DNA of 14,167 nucleotides from Flavobacteriales bacterium UBA2619 (GTDB lineage Bacteria > Bacteroidota > Bacteroidia > Flavobacteriales_D > Sanyastnellaceae): contig DDJR01000002.1 of assembly GCA_002339135.1 (NCBI GenBank), positions 10,008 to 24,174 on the forward strand, given 5' to 3'. The notes below the pieces were generated by a model, which saw nothing but the letters and a program-made list of their open reading frames with translations, was not told the origin of the DNA and made no database searches. The number at the start of each line of letters is the position of its first letter. The stretch's first letter is position 1. Both the position numbers and the translations under genes were made by a program. Positions 1 to 7,436 of the stretch are shown here, in pieces.

Positions 1-65
1 GTAAGAGGCAACCCGGAGAATTTTTATACGTCTTAGTTTAGATTACATTAAAAATATCCGGTCTT

Positions 66-500
66 ATGGAAACTTTTACTTTACTTGGATTAGAAATTAG
101 TGGTGGCGTTCAACTCGCCTCTTTCTTTATCGGATTGATAGCTCTCGTTGCAAATGCAAAGCTTTTTGTGAAAGCGGATCTTCCCTGGTGGGCTGTTTTC
201 GTGCCAGTGTATAATGTGATGATTGCGATGAAGTTAATCGGTCGACCAATGTGGCACGCATTTTTGTTTTTCACACCTGCGGTCGTTTACCTTCTCCCAA
301 GAACCATCTTAGAAGTTGCTCAGAGTTTTGGAAAACACAAAACCGTTGACTTTGTCCTTGTGTTGGTCTTCAATGTATTTTACATCTTAAATTTAGGACT
401 GTCATATGAAGAGGATTATAAGGGCCCTGTATATGGAAAGACCTTGATGAAGTCAAGTAAGAAAACAAATTCATCAGAGAAGATGAATGTTGCTCATTAA
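66..500 (+). CDS. DUF5684-like small membrane protein (stand-alone signal peptidase I N-terminal module)
   Basis: 144-residue integral membrane protein of unknown function. Three hydrophobic segments lie at about residues 15-34, 64-83 and 94-112, with a polar Lys/Ser-rich tail from about 126. The pattern KADLPWWAVFVPVYN (36-50), then KLIGRP (56-61), SFGK (87-90) and a Tyr-x-Gly-Pro near 118-121, resembles the membrane module that precedes the catalytic domain in many Flavobacteriia signal peptidase I proteins and also occurs alone as DUF5684. There is no signal peptidase Ser/Lys catalytic domain here: the frame stops and alaS begins 12 bp later on the other strand, so no broken lepB remnant is present. 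The ATG at 66 is the only sensible start. The 65 bases upstream show no clear promoter. Family assignment is from memory of the motif pattern; function is unknown. Confidence 0.75.
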   Translation: METFTLLGLEISGGVQLASFFIGLIALVANAKLFVKADLPWWAVFVPVYNVMIAMKLIGRPMWHAFLFFTPAVVYLLPRTILEVAQSFGKHKTVDFVLVLVFNVFYILNLGLSYEEDYKGPVYGKTLMKSSKKTNSSEKMNVAH

Positions 501-512
501 ATTTCATGTTGC

Positions 513-3128
513 TTAATCAAGTAAATTCTCAGCAAAAGTGAGGGCTTCTTTGATTCCGTCCGGGTATGATCCTCCGGCAGATGCGAATGCATCTTGGCCG
601 CCTCCGCCTCCTCGAATAAATTTTGCTAAGTCTCTAACGATTTGACCCGCTTTAAGTCCTTTGTCTGCGATGACATCATCACTTACAGCAACTGCGATCA
701 CCACCTTGCCATCTTTTTTCGATGCATAAACACCTAAAAAAGGCGCGTGTTCGCTTTTCATTTGGAACGCAAGATCTTTGATTGATTTCGCATCCAGATC
801 CAATTCGCAAGCTACAAAGTTGATTCCAGTTCGAACGACAATCTGGTTTGACATCACAGCTTTCATGTTGGCGACTTCTTTGCGTTTAAGAAGATCAAGT
901 TCCTTCGTCACATTTGCTACCTCAAGGAGTAAGTCATTGACAGACTTAGGTAAATCTTTCGCCCCTTTAAAGCTGTTTCTAATCTGAAGTAAAGATTCTC
1001 TATCTGCAATAGAAGCGTTGAGTGCTGAATTTCCAGTAATCGCTTCTATTCTCCTGATGCCAGAAGCTACTGATGTCTCAGTGGTGATCCTAAAGGAACC
1101 AATCGACCCTGTGGCAGGTACGTGGATTCCTCCGCAAAGCTCTTTCGAAGTTCCAAAACCAATCATTCTAACTTTTTCAGAATACTTTTCCCCGAACAGC
1201 ATCAATGCACCTTCAAGCTTTGCTTCGGCAATCGGTAAATCACGTTTCTCATCCAGGGTGATGTTTTGGATTATTTTTGTGTTGACCCTGTCTTCTATTG
1301 TTTGGAGTATTTCAGGGCTAATTTTCTCAAAATGAGAGAAATCAAATCTTAAATTATCAGGTCTCACGAGTGATCCCTTTTGTTCAACGTGTTTCCCCAA
1401 GACATCTCTGAGTGCCTCGTGAAGAAGATGTGTCACGGAGTGGTTGCGAGCTGATGAAAGTTGTAAGTCTACATTTACTTTTGCTAGAAATGGAATTGAC
1501 GGATCTTCCGGAAGGCCAGTTAAAGTGTGAACAATGAGTTCGTTTTCTTTCTTGGTGTCTATCACTGCGTATTTGTCAACTTCACTCACTAAAAATCCAG
1601 AGTCACCGACTTGCCCCCCTCCTTCAGGGTAGAATGGTGTTGTGTCTAGTACTACTTGAAAATACGTTTCTTTTTTTGACTCAATTTCACGATACCTCAC
1701 TATGTGGCATTCACATGAGGTACTGTCGTAGCCTATAAATTTGGTTTTTGATGTGGATGGATTGACTTCAACCCAATCTTTTGTCGATACCTTTCCAGCG
1801 TTCCGCGACCTTATTTTTTGGGCATTAAGTTCAGAGCGGTAGCCCGCTTCGTCAACATGCATTCCTCCCTCAGAAGCCATTAATGATGTTAGATCAAAGG
1901 GGAATCCAAACGTGTCATAAAGTTCAAAGATTGTTTTGCCAGACAAGGTTTCACCCTTGGACATGCTCTTTAGTTGTAGCTGTAAAAGTTCGATGCCTTT
2001 TTCAAGAGTTCTCAAAAAGCTTTCCTCTTCCTGTTTTATGACCTGATTGATTAAACTTTTTTGCTTATCAAGTTCGGGAAACGCATCCCCAAGCGATGCA
2101 ATTAGTGCGGGTACGAGTTTGAAAATAAAAGGTTTGTCAAAGCCAAGAAAAGAATATCCATATCTAATTGCTCGCCTTAGAATTCGGCGGATGACATATC
2201 CAGCACCGGTGTTAGATGGAAGTTGGCCATCACAGATACTAAAGGACACGGCCCGAACATGGTCCACAATAACGCGAAACGCAACTGATTCAAGGTCGTT
2301 GCCGGCGGTGTATTTCTTGTTGCTGAGTAAGGACAGCTCATTCAACAATGGGCTAAATACATCTGTGTCATAGTTGCTCTTTTTCCCTTGAATTGCCATG
2401 ACCAACCTTTCAAAACCCATCCCTGTATCGACATGTTTGTTGGGCAGGGGTATTAAATCTCCATTTACTTTGCGGTTGAACTCCATAAATACAAGATTCC
2501 AAACCTCGACAACATGTGGGTGATCCATATTCACCAATTCCTTTCCAGGAACTTTCACTTTCTCAGCCTCAGATCTTAGATCGATATGAATTTCTGAACA
2601 AGGTCCACAAGGTCCACTTTCTCCCATCTCCCAAAAATTATCTTTTTTAGACGCAAGAATAATTCTTTCTTCATCGATGTAGTTCTTCCAGATGTTCAAA
2701 GCCTCGGAGTCGACATCAAGTCCATCTGTTTTATCTCCTTTAAAAACAGTTACGTACAGATCTTCTTTGTTTAATTTGTATTTCTCAGTGAGCAATTCCC
2801 AAGCCCATGAGATGGCATCTTCTTTAAAATAATCTCCAAAAGACCAGTTTCCAAGCATCTCAAACATCGTGTGGTGGTATGTGTCAACACCGACCTCTTC
2901 TAAATCGTTGTGTTTTCCACTAACCCTAAGACACTTTTGTGTGTCCGCAATGCGTTTGTGAACTATGGCGCTGTTTCCAAGAAATAAATCTTTGAACGGA
3001 TTCATGCCTGCATTCGTAAACATTAAAGTTGGGTCATCCTTTAAAACCATAGGCGATGACGGAACAATTTCGTGGTTTTTTTCAGCGAAAAAGTCTAAAA
3101 ACACTTGTCTTATTTGTCGAGATTCCAT
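513..3128 (-). CDS. alaS: Alanyl-tRNA synthetase
   Basis: Cytoplasmic class II aminoacyl-tRNA synthetase that charges tRNA-Ala with alanine and edits mischarged Ser/Gly. From the start chosen here it is 871 residues, normal for AlaRS. In order: catalytic core with motif 1 TNAGMNPFKDLF (about 38-49), the TYHHTMFEMLGNWSFGDYF segment (about 83-101) and motif 3 DTGMGFERL (about 234-242); a tRNA-recognition region with GAGYVIRRILRRAIRYG near 308-324; an editing domain with zinc ligands HSVTH (H563, H567) and CGGIH (C665, H669); and a C-Ala domain ending in a GGGGGQDAFASAGG glycine-rich stretch. The frame stays open to 3224, but homologues start at MESRQIRQVF, and a longer start would run into the divergent M23 gene. 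I therefore place the ATG at 3128. The gene ends 12 bp from the convergent gene at 66-500. Confidence 0.97.
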   Translation of the reverse strand: MESRQIRQVFLDFFAEKNHEIVPSSPMVLKDDPTLMFTNAGMNPFKDLFLGNSAIVHKRIADTQKCLRVSGKHNDLEEVGVDTYHHTMFEMLGNWSFGDYFKEDAISWAWELLTEKYKLNKEDLYVTVFKGDKTDGLDVDSEALNIWKNYIDEERIILASKKDNFWEMGESGPCGPCSEIHIDLRSEAEKVKVPGKELVNMDHPHVVEVWNLVFMEFNRKVNGDLIPLPNKHVDTGMGFERLVMAIQGKKSNYDTDVFSPLLNELSLLSNKKYTAGNDLESVAFRVIVDHVRAVSFSICDGQLPSNTGAGYVIRRILRRAIRYGYSFLGFDKPFIFKLVPALIASLGDAFPELDKQKSLINQVIKQEEESFLRTLEKGIELLQLQLKSMSKGETLSGKTIFELYDTFGFPFDLTSLMASEGGMHVDEAGYRSELNAQKIRSRNAGKVSTKDWVEVNPSTSKTKFIGYDSTSCECHIVRYREIESKKETYFQVVLDTTPFYPEGGGQVGDSGFLVSEVDKYAVIDTKKENELIVHTLTGLPEDPSIPFLAKVNVDLQLSSARNHSVTHLLHEALRDVLGKHVEQKGSLVRPDNLRFDFSHFEKISPEILQTIEDRVNTKIIQNITLDEKRDLPIAEAKLEGALMLFGEKYSEKVRMIGFGTSKELCGGIHVPATGSIGSFRITTETSVASGIRRIEAITGNSALNASIADRESLLQIRNSFKGAKDLPKSVNDLLLEVANVTKELDLLKRKEVANMKAVMSNQIVVRTGINFVACELDLDAKSIKDLAFQMKSEHAPFLGVYASKKDGKVVIAVAVSDDVIADKGLKAGQIVRDLAKFIRGGGGGQDAFASAGGSYPDGIKEALTFAENLLD

Positions 3129-3195
3129 GAGTCTTATTTGAGATTGTGAATTTAAGTAATACTCATCTGTCAAAAATGCACGAAATTTGCACCTC
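3129..3195. promoter_or_regulatory. Divergent intergenic region, alaS / M23 peptidase
   Basis: These 67 bp separate the two start codons and must hold both promoters. On the plus strand, TTG (3138-3140), 19 nt, then TACTCATC (3160-3167) has the same spacing as the strong rpsL promoter, but the -7 box has three mismatches to TAnnTTTG. On the minus strand no convincing box is seen. The location is inferred from gene orientation; the exact elements are uncertain. Confidence 0.35.
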
Positions 3196-4170
3196 ATGAG
3201 CAAGTTTAAAAAATCACTATTCAACCCGGAAACCCTTCAAATAGAGGTTGTTCCGTATTCGGTGGTCGATTATGTATGGTGGTCTTTACGCAACGTCGGC
3301 TGGATAGTTCTAGTCGGAACAGGCTCTGTTTTGCTGTTTGACATCGCTTTTGACTCACCTAAAGACAGGGCTCAGGCACGAGAGATAGCCTTTTTAGAAG
3401 GTCAAGTGTTAAGTTTCGAAAATGACATTCATGAAATAGAGGGTGTGCTAGAAAACATTGAGGTTAGGGATGATGCCATTTACCGAACCCTATTTGGGAC
3501 AGATCCATATCCAGAGTACAGAAGAAACCCGGGTATTGGTGGGGCAGATAGAAATAGAGTCCTCAGGGGATATGAACACACAGAAGATGTTGCGAATCTA
3601 TCAGTCAGAGTTTCTGAGGTACAAAGACGTTTGGTAGCTCAAAGTCGTTCTTTTGACGAAGTGATGGAATTGGCAACCACCCATGAAGAGAGATTGCATT
3701 CAATTCCTGCCATTCAGCCCGTAAGAAACGATGATTTGAAAAGAATGGCCAGTGGATGGGGAAATCGTTTTCACCCCATATACAAGGTCATGAAATTTCA
3801 CTATGGCATGGATTTCTCAGCACCTACTGGTACTGAGATCTTCGCCACCGGAGATGGTGTTGTTGTTAAAGTTCGCAGATCTTATACGGGGTATGGAAGA
3901 CATATCGTCATTCGTCATGGGTTTGGTTATGAAACGCTTTATGCGCACATGAGTAAGACCTTGGTGTCTAAAGGGCAAAAAGTAAAAAGGGGAGAGACAA
4001 TCGGTCTTGTAGGTAATACAGGGACTTCAGTAGCTCCTCATTTGCATTATGAAGTGAGTAAGGATGGTAAAAAAGTCAATCCTGCGCATTATTATTTCAA
4101 TGATCTTTCCCCTGAGCAGTATGAACTTCTATTACAAAATGCTGAAGTAGCTCATCAATCTTTCGATTAA
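3196..4170 (+). CDS. Membrane-anchored M23 family peptidoglycan metallopeptidase
   Basis: Predicted zinc endopeptidase (LytM/lysostaphin family) that cleaves peptide cross-links of peptidoglycan in the periplasm. The 324-residue protein has one transmembrane helix at about 35-52, a helical, charged, probably coiled-coil region at about 55-165, and a C-terminal M23 domain. The M23 hallmarks are intact: SGWGNRFHP (about 186-194), HYGMD (H202 and D206), YAHM (H251) and HLHYE (H282, H284), so the enzyme should be active rather than a degenerate activator. The frame opens at 3187 (MHLMSK), but MSKFKKSLFNPETLQIEV at 3196 matches the usual start of this Bacteroidota subfamily and avoids crowding the alaS promoter. 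It is divergent from alaS and followed after 62 nt by a MerR-like gene, possibly on the same transcript. The substrate bond cannot be read from the sequence. Confidence 0.92.
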   Translation: MSKFKKSLFNPETLQIEVVPYSVVDYVWWSLRNVGWIVLVGTGSVLLFDIAFDSPKDRAQAREIAFLEGQVLSFENDIHEIEGVLENIEVRDDAIYRTLFGTDPYPEYRRNPGIGGADRNRVLRGYEHTEDVANLSVRVSEVQRRLVAQSRSFDEVMELATTHEERLHSIPAIQPVRNDDLKRMASGWGNRFHPIYKVMKFHYGMDFSAPTGTEIFATGDGVVVKVRRSYTGYGRHIVIRHGFGYETLYAHMSKTLVSKGQKVKRGETIGLVGNTGTSVAPHLHYEVSKDGKKVNPAHYYFNDLSPEQYELLLQNAEVAHQSFD

Positions 4171-4232
4171 TTTCAAGGTATTTGAATTTGGTGTTGCAGA
4201 AATTAGTATAAGGTATTATCTTGCTGCCTCTC

Positions 4233-4661
4233 ATGTCATTAAACAAACCCATCCAAAAGCAATACTTCAGCATTTCTGAAGTGGCCAACATGATCGGAGT
4301 TAATGCGTCACTTTTGCGTTTTTGGGAGAAAGAGTTTAAGCAGATTAAACCCAAAACGAATGCCCGAGGAAAGAGGTCTTACACCACAAAGGATATAGAA
4401 ATTGTCAGGTCTGTTTATGTTTTAGTCAAAGAACAAGGGTTCACTCTTGACGGAGCTAGAAAAGCTCTCAAATCAAGAAAAGGGATGGGAGCAGATGTCG
4501 CTTCAGAAGCCAGAGCGAAAGCTCATGCTTCCCAAAAGTCCTTGAGTGAGAGTTTAGATGTAAAACCGAAGTTCTCTGAAGCTTCACGGTTGGAAGCTAT
4601 CAAGCGCCTGAAAAAAGTCAGGTCAGTATTGCTCACCTTTCGGGCTGAGATTAAAGGGTAG
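4233..4661 (+). CDS. MerR family transcriptional regulator (short, no effector domain)
   Basis: 142-residue DNA-binding protein. An N-terminal MerR winged helix-turn-helix spans about residues 11-80: YFSISEVANMIGVNASLLRFWEKEF forms the HTH and the GKRSYTTKDIEIVRSVYVLVKEQG stretch forms the wing and following helices. The rest is basic and Ala/Ser/Lys rich, ending in a helix at about 123-142. There is no cysteine-based metal site and no ligand-binding domain, so what it senses is unknown. The frame is open from a TTG at 4221; the ATG at 4233 gives MSLNKPIQKQYFS and is preferred. Genes like this commonly follow an M23 peptidase in Bacteroidota, which suggests but does not prove a link to envelope biology. 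Its 3' end overlaps hldD by 11 bp, tail to tail. Confidence 0.88.
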   Translation: MSLNKPIQKQYFSISEVANMIGVNASLLRFWEKEFKQIKPKTNARGKRSYTTKDIEIVRSVYVLVKEQGFTLDGARKALKSRKGMGADVASEARAKAHASQKSLSESLDVKPKFSEASRLEAIKRLKKVRSVLLTFRAEIKG

Positions 4662-5616
4662 CATTTAAGCTGTCTACGATATATTTCTCAATTCCATCTT
4701 CTAAAGATGTAAATTCATCAGTGTATCCTGTTGCTCTTAATTTGGTTACATCAGCTTGGGTGAAATATTGATACGTATCTCTGATGTCTTCCGGTGTGTC
4801 AATAAAATCGATATTTACAGTCTTGTCCATCGACTTGAAAGTTGCTTTCACAAGGTCTAAAAAGGTTCTGCCTTCACCTGATCCAATGTTGTATAAACCG
4901 CTCTGAATCTTTAACCGTCCATGCATTAAATGCATGCATACCTTACAAACATCTTCGACAAAAACAAAATCTCGGGTTTGATGTCCATCCAGATAGTCAT
5001 TCCTGTGAGATTTGAAAAGCTTCATTTTCCCTGTTTTATTTACCTGTCTGAATGTGTGTAAAACAACAGATGCCATTCTGCTTTTGTGATTTTCATTTGG
5101 CCCATAGACATTGAAAAACTTGAGGCCAGCAAAGAAGTAAGGCGCGCGTTCCTGCTGCAGAGCCCATTTGTCAAACTCGTTTTTCGAATCACCATATGGA
5201 TTAAGTGGCTTTAATTTTTCCACGTATTCATGGGAGTCGCTGTATCCGAGTGTTCCATCGCCATAGGTGGCGGCAGAGCTTGCGTAAATGAGAGCGATGC
5301 CGTATTCGACGCACAGTTTCCAAACTTCTTTTGAATAGTTGAGATTTAATTCGTTAAAGACCTCAACGCTGGTCTCTGTTGTATCTGTTCTAGCTCCCAA
5401 ATGGAAGACAAACTGAACTCCTTTTTCATTTTTTATCAGCCAGTCAGGAAACTCTGCTCTGTCGACCAGTTCAGAGTAAATTAACTCAGAGTAATTCGCA
5501 CGTTTATCTTTCCTGGAGAAGTCATCTACAAGAACTAAGTCATTGTATTTGTCTTGGTTAAGCCTGTTAACCAAACGGCTTCCAATAAATCCAGCTGCGC
5601 CTGTTATGATTATCAT
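4651..5616 (-). CDS. hldD: ADP-L-glycero-D-manno-heptose 6-epimerase
   Basis: Extended short-chain dehydrogenase/reductase (321 residues) that inverts C6 of the heptose in ADP-D-glycero-D-manno-heptose using tightly bound NADP(H). It supplies activated heptose for lipopolysaccharide or other surface glycans; synonyms are rfaD and gmhD. Evidence: Rossmann motif TGAAGFIG (residues 5-12), NAD-pocket HLGARTDTTE (72-81), YASSAATYG (111-119), catalytic-type Y141-x3-K145 (YGDSK), and the HldD-specific KFFNVYGPNENHKSRMASVV (166-185), whose K178 falls at the position of the second catalytic residue reported for the E. coli enzyme (from memory). RDFVFVEDV (215-223) and LYNIGSGEGRTF (241-252) also match. 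M1 must be the start because the dinucleotide-binding strand begins at once. The stop overlaps the MerR gene by 11 bp. Other heptose genes are not in the window. Confidence 0.93.
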   Translation of the reverse strand: MIIITGAAGFIGSRLVNRLNQDKYNDLVLVDDFSRKDKRANYSELIYSELVDRAEFPDWLIKNEKGVQFVFHLGARTDTTETSVEVFNELNLNYSKEVWKLCVEYGIALIYASSAATYGDGTLGYSDSHEYVEKLKPLNPYGDSKNEFDKWALQQERAPYFFAGLKFFNVYGPNENHKSRMASVVLHTFRQVNKTGKMKLFKSHRNDYLDGHQTRDFVFVEDVCKVCMHLMHGRLKIQSGLYNIGSGEGRTFLDLVKATFKSMDKTVNIDFIDTPEDIRDTYQYFTQADVTKLRATGYTDEFTSLEDGIEKYIVDSLNATL

Positions 5617-5622
5617 GGTGGT

Positions 5623-5643
5623 AAAGGTATAACCGCTACCTTT
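5623..5643. repeat. Inverted repeat AAAGGTA-N7-TACCTTT in the hldD / PTPS divergent region
   Basis: Perfect 7-bp arms (5623-5629 and 5637-5643) around a 7-nt spacer. Each arm doubles as a -7-like promoter element facing outward: TACCTTTG on the plus strand and TACCTTTA on the minus strand. The minus-strand element ends 5 nt before the hldD ATG. The symmetry could be an operator or simply two back-to-back -7 boxes. Confidence 0.5.
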
Positions 5644-5644
5644 G
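5637..5644 (+). promoter_or_regulatory. Candidate -7 promoter element (TACCTTTG) for the pterin operon
   Basis: TACCTTTG is an exact match to the Bacteroidota -7 consensus TAnnTTTG, 24 nt before the ATG at 5669, which predicts a leader of about 20 nt. No TTG lies at the -33 position, so the match is to one element only. Confidence 0.5.
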
Positions 5645-5653
5645 CCGTCAGCT

Positions 5654-5666
5654 ATGTATAATACAT
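5654..5666. repeat. Short palindrome ATGTAT-A-ATACAT before the PTPS start
   Basis: Perfect 6-bp arms with a 1-nt centre, ending 2 nt before the ATG at 5669. It lies where a repressor or a translation-blocking structure could act, but it is short and AT-rich, so chance is a real possibility. Confidence 0.3.
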
Positions 5667-5668
5667 CT

Positions 5669-6097
5669 ATGAGTAAAAAATTAGTTTACATCACCCGCAG
5701 ATCTTGCTTTAATGCCGCTCACAAACTTTGGAATGAGCATTGGAGTAGTGAGAAGAACCATGAAGTTTTCGGCAAGTGTGCGAATGAAAATTGGCATGGG
5801 CACAACTTCTATTTGTTTGTCACAGTAAAAGGTTACCCAGATCCAGATACGGGTTATTCTATTAATTTTGGTGAGCTTAAATCTATATTGAAAGAATACG
5901 TTGAGGATCCCATTGATCACAAAAATTTGAACTTGGATGTTCCTTGGATGGAGGGTCAATTGACCACAATGGAAAATCTAATTGTCGCTATTTGGGACAG
6001 GATCAAGCAACCTATTAAGGAGAGTGGCTGTGAGCTCCACGCTCTTAAATTGTGTGAGTCTGAAAATAATTACGCTGAATATTTCGGAGGCGAATAA
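5669..6097 (+). CDS. 6-pyruvoyl-tetrahydropterin synthase family protein (PTPS-II-like)
   Basis: 142-residue member of the COG0720 (PTPS/QueD) family, acting after GTP cyclohydrolase I on 7,8-dihydroneopterin triphosphate. Zinc ligands are H18 (FNAAHKL), H43 and H45 (HGH); the catalytic Cys is C37; the D83-H84 pair (PIDHKNLNLD) and E130 (LCESENNY) complete the expected site. The signature is Cys-x5-His-Gly-His (CANENWHGH), the form I associate with true PTPS of the tetrahydrobiopterin route; bacterial QueD has Cys-x3-His-Gly-His. The first step of queuosine synthesis remains an alternative, as the family is promiscuous. The frame is open from a TTG at 5642 and has an ATG at 5654, but MSKKLVYITRRSCFNAAH at 5669 fits homologues best. 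folE follows after 14 nt, which supports a joint role in pterin synthesis. Confidence 0.9.
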   Translation: MSKKLVYITRRSCFNAAHKLWNEHWSSEKNHEVFGKCANENWHGHNFYLFVTVKGYPDPDTGYSINFGELKSILKEYVEDPIDHKNLNLDVPWMEGQLTTMENLIVAIWDRIKQPIKESGCELHALKLCESENNYAEYFGGE

Positions 6098-6111
6098 ATC
6101 GAGCATTTGCA

Positions 6112-6708
6112 ATGGCACTTTATAATCGAGTTGAAGAATACGATGAGAAAGCAATCTCAAGTATGTCAGATAAGTACAAATCTATCCTGGGTGATATCGG
6201 AGAAGATACCGAGCGAGAAGGACTTTTAAAAACTCCTGAACGTGTTGCCAAAGCTCTTGCGTTTATGACCTCAGGCATGGACTCCGTTCCCTCAGACATT
6301 CTTAAATCTGCCATTTTTACAGAGGACAGTGATGAAATGGTCCTGGTTAGAAACATTGAAGTCTTTAGCTTGTGTGAGCATCACATGTTGCCCTTTTTCG
6401 GCAAAGCTCATGTGGCGTATATCCCCAATGGAAAAATTGTTGGACTTAGTAAAATTCCACGCATTGTAGACGCATTTGCTCGACGCCTTCAAGTGCAAGA
6501 GCGACTAACTGCACAAATCAGAGATTGTATAGGAGATACACTCAACCCCCTTGGTGTTGCCGTCGTCATCGAAGCGCAGCATTTATGTATGCAAATGAGA
6601 GGTGTTGAAAAGCAAGGGTGCGTGACCACCACAAGTGCCTTTACCGGAGCGTTTCTGGATGATCCGAAGACAAGAAAAGAATTTATCAGTTTAATAGATA
6701 GAAGTTGA
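6112..6708 (+). CDS. folE: GTP cyclohydrolase I (FolE type)
   Basis: Cytoplasmic zinc enzyme that converts GTP to 7,8-dihydroneopterin triphosphate, the entry step for folate and reduced pterins. The 198-residue length is usual. Zinc ligands are C88 and H91 (SLCEHHMLPF) and C159 (QHLCMQMRG). H90 and H157 match the catalytic histidines of the E. coli enzyme (H112, H179). Other family signatures are REGLLKTPERVAKA (35-48), KIVGLSKIPRIVDAFARRLQ (108-127) and the C-terminal TTTSAFTGAF (172-181). The intact Cys/His/Cys zinc site makes this the zinc-dependent FolE and not a FolE2 protein. It lies 14 nt after the PTPS gene and 5 nt before the BI-1 gene, so all three are probably one transcript. Confidence 0.97.
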   Translation: MALYNRVEEYDEKAISSMSDKYKSILGDIGEDTEREGLLKTPERVAKALAFMTSGMDSVPSDILKSAIFTEDSDEMVLVRNIEVFSLCEHHMLPFFGKAHVAYIPNGKIVGLSKIPRIVDAFARRLQVQERLTAQIRDCIGDTLNPLGVAVVIEAQHLCMQMRGVEKQGCVTTTSAFTGAFLDDPKTRKEFISLIDRS

Positions 6709-6713
6709 ATCCC

Positions 6714-7436
6714 ATGAATATCAATCAACCACCAATTCGTTTTGACAACGTTTCAAAATCAACTGCAGAAAGAAGCGATGTAGCAAAAAACTTTGTAGCC
6801 AATGTTTTTTCGTGGATGACTATTGGTCTTCTGCTTACCGCTTTCGTTGCATGGTACTCTGCATCAACTGGGCTCTATGTTCAGCTCGTGGGTTCGGGTG
6901 GGCTGATGAGTTGGGTTGTTATTCTCGCTCCTTTTGCATTTGTAATTGCGATGAATGCGGGCCTTCAGAAATACAGTGCGACAACACTAACGATGCTGTT
7001 TCTTGCTTTTTCAGCAACGATGGGTATTTCGTTGGGGTCAGTTTTTCTGATGTATTCCATAGGATCGATTGCTCAAGTATTCGTCATAACGGCTGGAACA
7101 TTTGGAGTCATGGCGTTCGCTGGCTATACCACGAGCATGGATCTAAGTAAATTGGGCTCATTGTTATTTATGGCTCTAATTGGTATTGTTATCGCTTCCG
7201 TAGTCAACTGGTTTATGCAAAGTGGCATGATGGACTTCATCATTAGCATTGCAGGAGTTTTAGTCTTCACAGGTCTCGTTGCTTATGACACACAAAGAAT
7301 AAAGCGCATCGGAGCTGGAGTAGAATATGGATCGGCTGGTGCAACCAAGCTTGCGATTCTAGCTGCAGTGTCTCTCTATCTTAATTTCGTGAATTTATTT
7401 CTATTTCTGCTGCGTTTGTTAGGAAGCAGAGATTAA
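6714..7436 (+). CDS. Bax inhibitor-1/YccA family membrane protein
   Basis: 240-residue inner-membrane protein of the BI-1 (UPF0005/TMBIM) family, some members of which are pH-sensitive Ca2+ leak channels. After a soluble N-terminus of about 25 residues there are about seven hydrophobic segments, at roughly 30-50, 62-80, 88-107, 112-132, 146-166, 176-191 and 215-235. The family signature FTGLVAYDTQRIK is at 185-197. The final helix reads LYLNFVNLF (221-229), whereas I recall LYLDFINLF in most relatives; if so N224 replaces one Asp of the di-aspartyl sensor. The frame is open from a TTG at 6705 inside folE; the ATG at 6714, 5 nt after the folE stop, is preferred. The 3' end overlaps the opposing deiminase gene by 4 bp. 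No functional tie to pterin synthesis is evident. Confidence 0.9.
   Translation: MNINQPPIRFDNVSKSTAERSDVAKNFVANVFSWMTIGLLLTAFVAWYSASTGLYVQLVGSGGLMSWVVILAPFAFVIAMNAGLQKYSATTLTMLFLAFSATMGISLGSVFLMYSIGSIAQVFVITAGTFGVMAFAGYTTSMDLSKLGSLLFMALIGIVIASVVNWFMQSGMMDFIISIAGVLVFTGLVAYDTQRIKRIGAGVEYGSAGATKLAILAAVSLYLNFVNLFLFLLRLLGSRD

Noticed and set aside
1018..1335. 105-codon plus-strand open frame
   Set aside because: Antisense to the editing domain of alaS, whose zinc-site motifs show that the minus strand is coding.
4097..4354. 85-codon minus-strand open frame across the M23/MerR gap
   Set aside because: It overlaps the 3' end of the peptidase gene and the MerR helix-turn-helix coding region, has no recognisable motif, and has no promoter-like element.
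5642..5668. Upstream TTG (5642) or ATG (5654) as PTPS start
   Set aside because: Homologues begin close to the Tyr-Ile-Thr-Arg strand. The TTG lies inside the TACCTTTG promoter element and the ATG at 5654 only about 6 nt from the predicted transcript start; 5669 is the better choice, though 5654 cannot be fully excluded.
6812..7150. 112-codon plus-strand open frame, rich in Cys
   Set aside because: Out-of-frame shadow of the BI-1 gene; the BI-1 frame has clear membrane helices and family motifs.
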